Source: Mactromeris polynyma (taxonomy: Eukaryota; Mollusca; Bivalvia; Venerida; Mactridae). From it: DNA of 64,000 bases. Of this stretch, positions 33,824 through 44,794 are shown in pieces. The stretch covers positions 9,922,807-9,986,806 of the forward strand of contig JASFXZ010000003.1 of assembly GCA_032209605.1 (NCBI GenBank). The letters run 5' to 3'. Both the position numbers and the translations under genes were made by a program. The stretch's first letter is position 1. Each line of letters starts with the position of its first letter. The notes beneath the pieces are model-generated. The model saw nothing but the letters and a program-made list of their open reading frames with translations, searched no databases and was not told the origin of the DNA.

Positions 33824-34193
33824 AGAAAGGGGATTTTTTTTAATTTTCAACCAAGGTCATTTTGCCGCAAATACATGAAACTTAAAACGACTTAGATTAA
33901 AATTGTAACAAACATCCCTTTACTATACTAACTAGGGGAATTAAAGGGGAATTTTCAAATTTCAACCAAGGTCATTTTGAATAATTGTTGAAACTTAAAA
34001 TGAGTAAGATATAAAATTGTAACAAAAATCTCTCTTTAACTGTATGCATAGTGACTTTAATAACCTGGGGATTTAAAGGGGAATTTTCAAATTTCAACCA
34101 AGGTCATTTTTAATTAGTTCTTGAAACTTAAAATACTTAGATATAAAATTGTAACAAAAATATCGTTAACTGTTTGCATAGTGACTTTACTAA
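33824..34193 (+). repeat. Three tandem copies of an about 120-bp unit
   Basis: Each unit contains TTTCAACCAAGGTCATTTT, GAAACTTAAAA, ATTGTAACAAA and GCATAGTGACTTTA-like sequence. Units begin near 33824, 33941 and 34069; the first is most diverged. Confidence 0.85.
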
Positions 34194-35429
34194 CAGTTGA
34201 CCAGTTCTTAATATACGTAGCGCGAAGGTAAGAACTCAAGAGCGGCCGTCTATTACAAGTAACAGGCGAACAACACAGTACAACCTCTCTATAGCGGTCG
34301 TCTGTTGTATAGCAACATCCCTTCAACAACATTTATCAATTTTCTCGTTGACAATATTTACTACCAAATTAACCTATGGTGCATTTACCTCTCATCAACA
34401 TCCGGAATTTGCTTTTTCCTAGGCTTTGAAGTGGTTGCACTCTCCGTTTTCCAACAAATGACCGTCAAAGTTAACAAAGATGTCAATGCACTTATGCATG
34501 TCTAATGCACAGCTAGGTGACTAAACTACAAAAAGTAATAACACATATGACTACATTATCTAAACGCTAATTATATGATATGCATTGTACTTTCCCACAC
34601 TTAAACACTTAGGGTAAGGTGTATTCTCGATTTTTGCCATTCGTGCGTTTGTTTGACGGTATTTATGTAGTGCTTACATGATCGCGAAATTGTACTACAT
34701 TTTACCAGAAGTTATTTATAACTATATTATGTTTAGAGGTTATTGCTCCTTATCACAATGCGTTTTGCCCCTTACATGGGGCTAATAGGCAAATATCAAT
34801 GACGTTATGTTTAATTTATTGAGCTTTATCTCGTTTTGTATCTCGCGTTAAATATGTTATAAATGCATAGGTCTCGTGCAAACTTGCACGCATAGCCAGT
34901 TATGTCTTAATCGAACTGATGGTTATTATTGTATCGTAAAATATTGCTTAATATGGGCCCACCTTACACTACAGTGCAATCACTCTAAAGCAACGCATAC
35001 ATATTGAGAGGTTGTTGCTTTGGAGAGGTTAAATTGGTGGTAAATGTTTAGGCCATGCTGTTACATATTTTTGTTAAGCGTCCGGTAGCGCAAAAAAGTG
35101 GCCAAGGGAAGTAACCGCTGTGTCGTTTTTACTTAATGATTTGGTAAACATTTTGATAACTTGCATATTTGAAAATAGTGAGTGAAAAGTAATCAGTTTT
35201 TCTGTTAAACTTCTAAATGTTTAATAACGAAAGAAGTTGTTTTCTTTTGTTTTTATAATGTTAACCTCATGTAAACATGTGAAATTATACATCGTCTATT
35301 ATCGATTTTTTTCGAAACGACTTTGTGTGTTTTTACGAATCAGTAGCTAGGATTCGTGAATCGAAGTTAACGCTTAACAAAAAAAATAAACGGTATGGCC
35401 TTACTTCTGGAAAAAATGGAATTTTGCTC

Positions 35430-36610
35430 TACTGTAATAACAATAAACAAATACTACATTACAAAAACTACGGCATCTGCATAAAAACAACATAAGGGAC
35501 AGCAAAAAGGAGCACAAAACAACAGCAGCTGCAACACCAGTATTAACAGCAACAACAATAGGAGCAGCAACACCAGTATTAACAGCAACAACAATAGCAG
35601 CAGCAACACCAGTATTAACAGCAACAACAATAGCAGCAGCAACACCAGTATTAACAGCACAACAATAGCAGCAGCAACACCAGTATTAACAGCAACAACA
35701 ATAGCAGCAGCAACACCAGTATTAACAGCACAACAATAGCAGTAGCAACACCAGTATTAACAGCAACAACAATATCAGCAGCAACACCAGTATTAACAGC
35801 ACAACAATAGCAGCAGCAACACCAGTATTAACAGCAACAACAATAGCAGTAGCAACACCAGTATTAACAGCAACAACAATAGCAGCAGCAACACCAGTAT
35901 TAACAGCAACAACAATAGCAGCAGCAACACCAGTATTAACAGCAACAACAATAGCAGCAGCAACACCAGTATTAACAGCAACAACAATAGCAGCAGCAAC
36001 ACCAGTATTAACAGCAACAACAATAGGAGCAGCAAAAATATACACAACAGCAGCAAATTTAACAACAGTATAAACAATAACAACAGAGTATAGTAGCAGT
36101 CAAAAACACACAAAAATGGCTAGAGAAACAAAACACTGCCTAAATTGCTTAAGCAAAACAAATATTTACTGCTATAATAGATGAATCACCAACAAGTAAT
36201 TTAAATGCAATAATTTACCTGTTAAAATTGGCGACATCGACTTGCGTTATCCCAAGAAAACCATAACGCATAAAAATAAATAAACATTTTACATAATTCA
36301 ATAGCTATAACTCAAATTCGCTATTTCTTCATTATTGTGTTTACCTAAATATCCGTTATATGGGTGTGGTATAGAACCTATTCATCCGTTCGTAATTGAA
36401 AATATGATTTAAACAACTACAACCTTCCCACCCTATACCCCATATAATGGATAAATCGACAATGAAAGCCGTATCGGATTTATACTGTGTTGTTCTTTTT
36501 TCAAAACATAAATATATTTACATAATATCAATTAGCTACCTTCAATATTTATGAATACAACACACGCGATTAAATTAGATTATAAACATTTTGTTAAACA
36601 ATAGAGAAAT
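35430..36610. repeat. Segmental duplicate of 23.88-24.46 kb
   Basis: It begins with AAAACTACGGCATCTGC and, after the expanded 36-bp array, continues with CTGCTATAATAGATGAATC, TTAAAATTGGCGACATCG and TTTTACATAATTCAATAGC. About 200 bases near 36325-36500 are not seen in the other copy. Confidence 0.7.
35524..36036 (+). repeat. 36/33-bp minisatellite, about 14 copies
   Basis: The unit is built on CAACACCAGTATTAACAGC followed by AACAACAATAGCAG. A few units lack one AAC triplet, giving 33 bp. All lengths are multiples of three, so leucine- or valine-rich frames open on the minus strand, but these are artefacts of periodicity. Confidence 0.95.
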
Positions 36611-37460
36611 GATATTTGGATTATTTCTTTCATGGTGAAGATTAATATATTGTTTCATGTCTACCTGGTCTATTAATTTGTATTTGATTTAATTAATGAC
36701 GTACATGTGTCTAGTTCCCAATTAGAAACATATAAACATTCTATTAACAGTTGTTTGCGCAAATGATTTAACAACACAGACATGTTGATAAGAATGACAT
36801 TCTTTTTTTCAAATTTCACATACCATGCATGTTTATTCATGAAATGTCATGTATAATTCAGTTGTATGTTTCAGTGAATAAATTGTCGATAAATTTCTAT
36901 GTGTTGAAAAAATATACTAAAAAAAGGTAGACTTTCTTAAATATAAATACATGTACCTCAATCGCTTAACACGTACATCATCCTCAATTACTGCTTTCAT
37001 AATTCCCATGATTTGTTTACATGTATTGTCACCTTCCATTTCCATTTCTAAATGTTGTCATATATTGTTTTCATGCTATGGTTTCATGCCATGTGTTACT
37101 TCTATATTCTCATACAATGTTTTCAATCGTTGTTTTCATTCAATATTTGTTTCAAACAATGTGCTACTATGTGTTCAAGCTATGTTTTCATATTATGTTT
37201 TCATGATATGCATTCATTTTTTCATGTTTCATTAATCGCTTGGCAATATTTGTACTTGTATATTTGCAATTATATTTTATATTTGACAAAAGTAAAGTTT
37301 ACGTCAATTAAACCAGTCCGCATCGCATAAACGCAATGGTTTGTAACTATTGAACAAGTTTAAGAAAAACATATCTGAACAATGCAAACAAACATTGATA
37401 GTCATCGCCATATATGTACGATTTTAGAGTGACAAATACAACGTAATGGAAACTTCGAAA
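36610..37460. repeat. Fourth copy of the TLR-unit outer flank, without a TLR
   Basis: It matches 25.93-27.91 kb minus the 1.41-kb insertion. It ends with TTGAACAAGTTTAAGAAAAAC, GAGTGACAAATACAACG and GAAGACAAAGATG. Where the other copies continue to the tRNA-like sequence and TLR, this one changes into an AAC/AGC-rich tract. Degenerate TTTTCAT repeats occupy 37040-37225. Confidence 0.65.
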
Positions 37461-37469
37461 AGAATCGAA

Positions 37470-38090
37470 GACAAAGATGTTGACAAAAACAGTAGAAACA
37501 GTAGCAACAGCAACAACAGGAAAAACAGCACCAACAGCAGCAACAGCTATAGGGAAAACCAGCAGCACCACTCAAAACAACAGCAACAGCTACAACAGTA
37601 GCAACAGCAGCAACAGGAAAACAGCAGCAACAGAAGCAACAGCTATAGGGAAAACCAGCAGCACCACTCAAAACAACAGCAACAGCTAAAACAGTGGCAA
37701 AAGGAAAACAACAGCAATAGGAAAACAGCAGCAAAAGCAAATAAATGCATCAACATTAAAGACAGCAGCAACAGAAAAAACAGCAGCAACATCAAATAAA
37801 ACATCAACAGGAGAAAAAACATCAGCAACAGCAGCAACACCAACATAACAAAAACAACACAAAAACGGAAAATACAGCAGCAGCAGCAGCAGCAAATACA
37901 ACAAAACCAGGAGCAGCAACAAAATCAAAACAACAGCTGCAGAAACAACAAAAACCATTAGCAGTAACAGAAACAAAACAACCATAGCAGCAACAACAAA
38001 CACAACGACAAAATAGCATCATGATCAACAACAACAGCAGCAATTCATCACAACAACGACAACCACGAAAACCCACAAAAACAAGACTAC
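37470..38090 (+). repeat. AAC/AGC-rich low-complexity tract
   Basis: It is dominated by CAGCAACAG and AACAACAGC triplets. A roughly 100-bp unit containing AGCTATAGGGAAAACCAGC is tandemly duplicated (about 37540-37690). The long hydrophobic minus-strand frames across it come from translating (GTT/GCT)n. Confidence 0.9.
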
Positions 38091-38928
38091 ACTACTGAAA
38101 TATACAATGTATGAAACACTAAGAATGCAAAAAGTTGGAACAAAGTAAACACAAATTACCAAACATGATTAAGCTCTTAATTAAAATCTTAACATAACCA
38201 GACGGACATTGAATTTAGGGAAAACAAAACCAAATGGACCGATAGAAACTTTAGTTTTATACAACGCCACCGTATCTGGCCTCGGAATCTACATGAGCTG
38301 TCTTTCCAACGATACGTTCATTATTCCCAAAACAAACTGAACACGTACCAATTAACTACGCCGTGTCTCATATTATCTAACGTTCCATCTGTTATCCATT
38401 TCTTTTCCGAAAACGTCAATCTATTTAGCTCATTTTAATGTATCGCGAAATATAAAACAGTATCCATAAAAGCAAAACACATGACGGTACACTTTATAAC
38501 AAGTTCAGAAACCTGATTTGTAGATTCTTATTTTTCTTCTCAACGAATCTGTATTGTATTAAGAAGTGACCATTAACCTTGGAATATTTCGGTACTCTAT
38601 ATTATCCATAACTGTATGTTTGTATGAATCATATGTATTGCGAATAAAACATATGCAAATTACTATATTAAGACTTTATGGAAGTGACACATCGATAGAA
38701 ATAAGTTCTCCTTCAAAGTTGCTGTCGTGCGTTTACTAGAGGCTCAAAGCGGGGGAATCGCAAAGTGTTGTTTTTTTCCGTGTGGACTTGATCGTTTTAT
38801 TGTATTAAGGAGAAGACGTATTTTTTCACAGTGTAATCGATTCTTACTTTCGATTTTAAGTGTTTTCTCCCGATGTGAGTAGATGAATTGAAAAAGACAT
38901 TAAGAACTTACTAGGCATGTATTTCTAC
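38091..38928. other. Intergenic, no feature recognised
   Basis: Ordinary AT-rich sequence with no repeat, exon or RNA signature that I can support. Confidence 0.4.
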
Positions 38929-39290
38929 TTAAAACAGCTCTATAATACGACAAGCGTGTTAAAACAGCTCTATAATACGGCAAGCGTGTTAAAACAGCTC
39001 TATAATACCGTAAGTGTGTTAAAACAGCTCTATAATACGGCAAGCGTGTTAAAACAGCTCTATAATACGGCAAGCGTGTTAAAACAGCTCTATAATACGG
39101 CAAGCGTGTTAAAACAGCTCTATAATACGGCAAGCGTGTTAAAACAGCTCTATAATACGGCAAGCGTGTTAAAACAGCTCTATAATACGACAAGCGTGTT
39201 AAAACAGCTCTATAATACGGCAAGCGTGTTAAAACAGCTCTATAATACGGCAAGCGTGTTAAAACAGCTCTATAATACGGCAAGCGTGTT
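38929..39290 (+). repeat. 30-bp minisatellite, 12 copies
   Basis: Units with AAAACAGCTCTATAATACGG start every 30 bases from 38931 to 39261 with only a few substitutions. Near identity implies recent expansion or homogenisation. There are no unique spacers, so it is not CRISPR-like. Both strands stay open because the period is a multiple of three. Confidence 0.98.
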
Positions 39291-39595
39291 AAAAAACTCG
39301 TTGATATTTCAAAATATATATATATATATACGTCAAATCGACCGATTAAGCCGTAGAGAGTTCGCTTTTCATACATATTTGCAATGTTTTAAAAGACATA
39401 TCTTTTCCATTCGAACGTTATGTTTACTAGTCGAAAGAGCTGACCCGACATTGTGCATTTTAGAATCTTCACTTCATTATTCCATTTATTGATCTGAAAC
39501 GATTAATTTCGAATAAAACATGGTTTCGATTAGCCAATTTCGATTCGACGTGCTGAGAAGATACATAGCGACCTGATATTTATTTCGGATGACAT

Positions 39596-39799
39596 GGCTC
39601 TAGAAATTCACTAGCCCGACGTCCTGGGCAAGTCTGATTGCCGATTCGGGCTAACAACAGTTGAGTTGGACTACGCATACTTATCTGTTAATCCATACTC
39701 TATTCAATGCTCGTACAACTAGCCTCCTTTTCTGACAAGTGAAATTTAACACGTACACTAGTCCGGCACAATTGTATTTAAAGATAATTTCTAGAGCCC
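39596..39799. mobile_element. MITE with GGCTCTAGAAATT ends
   Basis: GGCTCTAGAAATTCACTAG at the left faces AATTTCTAGAGCC at the right, about 200 bp apart. There is no coding capacity. Confidence 0.65.
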
Positions 39800-41326
39800 T
39801 GCATGATGATACCAAGTATCGAGGTTCGACTGTATGTAAAATATTGCTTGTGGGTTAGCACTTTCGCCCAGTATATTAAAAAAAAACATGCCGATAGATA
39901 ACAAAGTGAAGACAGATGGAGAAATAGACTCTGGCCAGTGATTGTGCACCGACACCATGCAGATGTCTTAACTAGGTTAGTATGTGCGAGTTTGACAAAG
40001 AAAGGCTTACTGTAGTCAAGAAATAGAGTTTGTAGTTATTTTCGAACTCTATTTTCATCCATTGTGAAGAAAGTTATGACAACTCAGACCATCATTTAAA
40101 AAATGTTTTTTAGCCGTGACGCGACCGACTCATGACAAATGCCGCAGTCTTTTAGCCATTATCGTACTAAACTAAAAAAAACTACATACCCACCCACTGT
40201 TCAAATTCCGGGTCGCGTAACCACAAACAAACAATTATTTAAGGATGGCCTATTATTAATCACGTTTGATGACCTCTCCAGTATGACTAAACCGCAATCA
40301 CAAAATAAGGCCTTCATATACCAATCCCTACATTCTGACTTAAGAATTTTTATTTGACGAGGAGTGGGTTACACTTGATACATTACAACATCTACTTTTT
40401 GTTGTGTTAATTCTACATGTATAACAATTAATCATTTACGATTTTGAGAGCATTTTGTGGAAATGTCTTTGTTTAATCCACAGGAGATTGTCACGAGTTG
40501 TCTCCCTTTATCGCCCCTAGACTGCTCTCCCATTATCCCTTCTATAGTACATAGGTAATTACATAATTATGTAATTATATAATAAGTTTTATATAGTACT
40601 ATATATACGAATACTATAGAAGGGATAAAGGGAGAGAACTTCAGAAGGGATAAAGGGAGAGAACTCGTGATAATCTCATATGATTCATCCTCCCCGCCGT
40701 CTTACTTTGGAGCAATGCGGTTTCGTAGACGGTAAAATAAAACTACGACAAGTCCAGCACAGAGTGGTCATAGAATATATGTATATCAATAACTACACGC
40801 ATATCTGTTTCAATATTTTTGCAAAACAAATACATAATCGAACATTTTGCTCTTTTATTTGCAATACACACTCAAAAAGGAAACAAATATTTTCCTGTAT
40901 CTTGAGAGCAGTGACTTTTTAAATTGTAACTTATTGATACCAATTGTCTCTTAAGTGACTAAAACAATGTGTTAAAGTAGGGTTATTACACGAGTCGCAA
41001 AATTGTCGCAACATGTTATTTTCCTTATGAATGGGAAAACTTCAATTCAGCCTACATTGTGTGAGAAAGTTTGTAGATATAATGGCCATTATTCATGTAC
41101 ACAATATAATATAGAATTTGTATTCTAATGAAAATCAGCATCTACACCCCGTACAACCAGGTATCGTTTAAGCAAAGAACAAGCAATTTCTACATATCGT
41201 TTGTGTGTGAGTGAGTGCCATAGTTACCGAGAAAACAGATTATATACCGCATCATACACATAGCACAGCCATCAATCTACAGAACAGCCATCGATACAGC
41301 TGGTTGTACGGGGTGATCTAACTAAG
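39800..41326. other. Intergenic with one foldback MITE
   Basis: Contains the element at 40484-40677. A 72-codon plus-strand frame at 40139-40357 has an ATG but no domain, no splice context and no repeated copy. I do not call it a gene. Confidence 0.4.
40484..40677. mobile_element. Foldback MITE
   Basis: GAGATTGTCACGAGTTGTCTCCCTTTATC-like sequence at the left is matched by its complement ending CTCGTGATAATCTC at the right. The segment AGAAGGGATAAAGGGAGAGA is present twice in the right arm. The centre is an AT palindrome (ATAATTATGTAATTAT). Confidence 0.75.
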
Positions 41327-41535
41327 TGGCGAATGTTGGATAAGTAAATGGCGAATGTTGGATAAGTAAATAGCGAATGTTGGATAAGTAAATAGCGAAT
41401 GTTGGATAAGTAAATGGCGAATGTTGGATAAGTAAATAGCGAATGTTGGATAAGTAAATGGCGAATGTTGGATAAGTAAATAGCGAATGTTGGATAAGTA
41501 AATGGCGAATGTTTGGTAAGTAAATGGCGAATGTA
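41327..41535 (+). repeat. 22-bp minisatellite, about 10 copies
   Basis: GCGAATGTTGGATAAGTAAA with T/A and G/A variation recurs every 22 bases from 41329 to about 41527. Since 22 is not a multiple of three, the overlapping minus-strand frames show the same motif in all three phases. Confidence 0.95.
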
Positions 41536-41725
41536 TATGGTGAATTTCCAATTGCTAAATGAAGATTTTCCAATAAGTAAATTGGCGAAGAAGATTGTTG
41601 CATAAATGGTTGGGTGCACCCTTAAACCAAGTTTGAACCTCCGATTGTGATTTTGCAATAAACCATTCCAAGGCGGTACTACTATTTCCACCCAGCACAA
41701 ACGTGTGTGTCTAATTCCTTTTGTA

Positions 41726-41890
41726 CAGTAGAACTACGAAATATCGAACAGTTTTGGCTCGAAAACAGTAGATACCTCGAACAGATTCTTAAGTCCCTGC
41801 AAAATCTCTTCTAATTTCATATTATCTAACAGTAGTTCACTCGAACAGAGATAGGTCGAATACTCGAACATGATTTGCAGTCCCTAGCTT
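41726..41890. mobile_element. Fragment related to the left end of the 26110-27521 element
   Basis: CAGTAGAACTACGAAATATC followed by CGAACAGTTTTGGCTCGAA and CTCGAACAGAGATAGGTCGAA parallels 26110-26270. The right terminus is missing. Confidence 0.6.
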
Positions 41891-42081
41891 TACTATGATT
41901 AATTGGTCAAGGAAGGCGCTATTTTCATATTTCTTTATTCCTTTTGGATGGTTGTGCACTTTGTTTATGAAGTTTTCTGCTTCTCCACTTATTTATTCAT
42001 TATTATGAATGATACATGTAAGGAACCAGTAGGTAGCTCACCGCAGCCATTTTCAGTGACAACACCAAATCATTTTGATAT

Positions 42082-42263
42082 ACACAGTAAAACCTCACTT
42101 AAAGACCACCTCAATATTAAGACCACCTAAATATTAAAACCACATTTTTCAAGCCCATTTGACCGTTCTGCTCTTTAATCAACATCAATATAAAAACCTC
42201 CTCAACACTAAGACCAGTTTTCAAGGGTCCTAAGGTTGGGCTTATTATTGAGGTTTCACTGTA
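42082..42263. mobile_element. CAGTAAAACCTCA MITE (complete)
   Basis: TACACAGTAAAACCTCACTT at the left is matched by TTGAGGTTTCACTGTACA at the right. The internal GACCACCTCAATATTAAGACC motif and its complement make further inverted pairing. Confidence 0.85.
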
Positions 42264-43834
42264 CATTCTTTGGTTAAGCCATGTGTTATTTATTTCTGTT
42301 TGGTGATCACAACAGAAAGGTTATACTGTACTGAGTAGTCTCACAGTTTCTGGGAAATATCACTATTACTTTCTCACACATAGTTGTCATATGAGAGCGA
42401 TACGTACGGTTAACTACACGAGGTTACGGAGAAGTTCTTTTTATTTCCGTTTTGAATAGAAAAAACAATTCAATCGGGAATTTTACGAAAACTTTATGAG
42501 GAAGTTTACTCCACATGTTGATGATACTATTCGGAGCGTAGCGGTTTATCCCCTTACTTGCAAATGTGTATTACCCTGACCTATTAATAGACATTATTCA
42601 TTCTTATATCTTAAAATAACTTGCACGTGCATATTTAAGTGTTCCCGAAATTGCTGAATTTTCCCCAGAAAGGAAGTTATATTTACACACACTTCAAAGT
42701 AATGCGTGTTTATTCAATTTGCTTTTTCGTACATACATGAATTTGAGTTGCAACTTGTTTGAAGTTCGCATCAACGAAAATAATTTTCAATTATTGTGGT
42801 TCTTTAGTTCTTTAAATCGAAAGAAATCGACGTGTAATGCATATTGAAAACATAAATGTTAAATTGTTGACGCTGACAACAAACATTGGTTTTGAAATAT
42901 CGACATGTTTAGAATGTATATATGAATCAAATATCGGAAATTAACCGATGACTCACGGAAAACCCCGATCCTGGTAATGGCGTTATAGATAGTTAGAAAC
43001 TTTATTTAGATTTTAAGGCATTATCATGGCCCATGATTCACAATTACAAGTTATTTAAATACAATACAATACAATACAATATCATTTTATTGCGTAAAGA
43101 ATTTTACAATGTTTACAGCCGTAACAAAAGTCAATTCTACTATACAATTATAATGTAGAAGAAAAATACATGGATTTTCAAAGAGCATCTCAAATTTTAC
43201 ATAATTTTCATTCATTGGTTTGATTTCTACAAAAATTGACTAAGTAAATATATTTCGCAAGATTGCATGCATAATTTTGATAAATCATGAATAAGATGTT
43301 TCCACTGTTAAGTTCATTCAGTTGTAAAACAATTGGACTTCTCACGCTTACCTCCCCTTTTTTCTCGAATGTCACGTGAGGATGAATATTTGAATAAAAT
43401 GGTCAATTCTAAATGATCATTGTGTGATATTTACTTCATTATTTCATTTACCCATCTACCTTGATAACCGGCGATCCGGTAGTTTAATGTCAGGGCGTTT
43501 GTCTCGTTTGTTGTGAAACGTGGATTCACTCCCCTGTCGCGACATATCACTGTCGTTAAACTGGTACCGATCGTTCCCTTGGCTAAGATCGGAATTATGC
43601 AGTTAGTACTAGCATTGCTCGACCCAGTGTCAGATTAATTGGACTGTATCTATTGAACCAAGAACAGTAATACTAGCAAATTATTTTTAATTGTTTTTAC
43701 CACGAGTGACTTCCCTTTGCATTTCGTATCTTACTTCCGGTTGATAAAGATTTTTACGCTACAAAATTTCGAGAACAAAATGAAAAGACGATGAAAAGGA
43801 AGATTTGGGAAGGGAGGAAACCGTGCAAGACGGC
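42264..43834. other. Intergenic
   Basis: No exon seen. A short (ATACA)n run lies at 43052-43082 and a degraded tRNA-like stretch at about 43468-43545 (CGGTAGTTTAATGTCAGGGCG). Confidence 0.4.
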
Positions 43835-44112
43835 AATGCTTGTCTTTAAGTACGTCTTCAGATACACACAATGCTTGTCTTTAAGTACGTCTTCAGATAC
43901 ACACAATGCTTGTCTTAAAGTACGTCTTCAGATACACACAATGCTTGTCTTTAAGTACGTCTTCAGATACACACAATGCTTGTCTTTAAGTACGTCTTCA
44001 GATACACACAATGCTTGTCTTAAAGTACGTCTTCAGATACACACAATGCTTGTCTTAAAGTACGTCTTCAAATACCCACAATGCTTGTCTTTAAGTACGT
44101 ATTCATATAGAC
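43835..44112 (+). repeat. 35-bp minisatellite, 8 copies
   Basis: Units beginning AATGCTTGTCTTTAAGTACG recur every 35 bases (43835, 43870, 43905, 43940, 43975, 44010, 44045, 44080) with T/A variation at one position. An open frame runs through all three phases of the repeat. Confidence 0.95.
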
Positions 44113-44134
44113 TAGCAGTGTACCTTTTGTTTTG

Positions 44135-44412
44135 TATATGCGTTTATTTATCGTCGCCCATATGGGCGACGCCTCCGGAAGAATGTTAGTCATTTTAGAT
44201 TTTTGAAGGATAGAGCATGATACAGGAGATGCCCCAGTTCCAGAAGCACCCCTGGTTCTTTTACGTGCTCGATGTAAAGCATTATACACGGGACCTCGGG
44301 TTTTAAAGAGTCTGCCGAAAGACTGTTATTACTGTCAGTGATGGAGCGGGGAATCGAACCTGCGATCCCTGGATTACTAGTCCGGCGCGTTACCACTGGA
44401 CCACGGATCCGC
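44135..44412 (-). repeat. tRNA-derived SINE, family 2 (minus)
   Basis: On the minus strand the head has GTGGTCCAGTGGTAACGCGC and GCAGGTTCGATTCCCCGC. The body then has ATAATGCTTTACATCGAGCA, GGGTGCTTCTGGAACTGG and CATTCTTCCGGAGGCGTCGC, ending in a GATAAATAAACGC tail. It matches 46932-47200. It lies just downstream of the transporter stop codon, perhaps in its 3' UTR. Confidence 0.85.
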
Positions 44413-44584
44413 AGTGTACAAGAGTAAATAGTATATCTGAGCATGCGTAGATGGATACATGTACATAGATAATACAACAAATCTGTTTCGCCATAAGGGT
44501 GTTGTTCTAGAGGTTGCACTGTATATTGGACATGTCATCACAAAAGCCAAATGAGGCGAGGATTTAATTGATCGCATGAATGGT

Positions 44585-44794
44585 TCACAACTTAGTGTCT
44601 GAATCAGTTGATGTTTTATCTTTATTTCTGTCAATTATTTTATCTCTTTTATTGTCTACCGCAACCACAACCTCATCTTCCAGTGTATCGCCAAGTGCAG
44701 CATCTTTGGTTTCCCGGAACATCAACATTATCACAGCGGATATCATCATCAGAACACCGCTAAGGAAATACAAGATACCCGGGATTTCATCATC
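44585..44794 (-). CDS. SLC22-like terminal exon
   Basis: The acceptor TTTTTTCTAG precedes phase-0 codons DDEIPGILYFLSGVLMM, the last membrane helix, followed by RETKDAALGDTLEDE. The hydrophilic lysine/aspartate-rich tail ends TDSDTKL with TGA at 44585-44587. Confidence 0.8.
   Translation of the reverse strand, partial: DDEIPGILYFLSGVLMMISAVIMLMFRETKDAALGDTLEDEVVVAVDNKRDKIIDRNKDKTSTDSDTKL

Larger units (their letters stand above)
32300..35430. other. Non-coding stretch upstream of TLR3
   Basis: The first part (to about 33525) belongs to the inverted duplication. It is followed by a MITE, a three-copy tandem repeat (33824-34193) and AT-rich sequence with a (CT/TG)-poor hairpin near 34990-35035. 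No exon is supportable. Confidence 0.5.

Noticed and set aside
35454..36113. Leucine/valine/alanine-rich minus-strand proteins across the 36-bp array
   Set aside because: Pure translation of (GTT/GCT/ATT) repeats; the same array opens several frames.
37402..38076. Hydrophobic cysteine/leucine/valine-rich minus-strand frames
   Set aside because: They arise from the AAC/AGC low-complexity tract, with overlapping frames open at once.
38929..39290. CRISPR-like regular array
   Set aside because: Units abut without unique spacers and the sequence is clearly eukaryotic.
38900..39492. Long open frames on both strands over the 30-bp array
   Set aside because: The period is a multiple of three and contains no stop, so frames open automatically. 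There is no start context or non-repeat coding sequence.
41272..41700. 142-codon minus-strand frame
   Set aside because: Mostly the 22-bp minisatellite; the remainder has no recognisable domain.
43791..44189. 132-codon frame ending in the SINE
   Set aside because: It is made from eight 35-bp repeat units read in rotating phases plus SINE tail.
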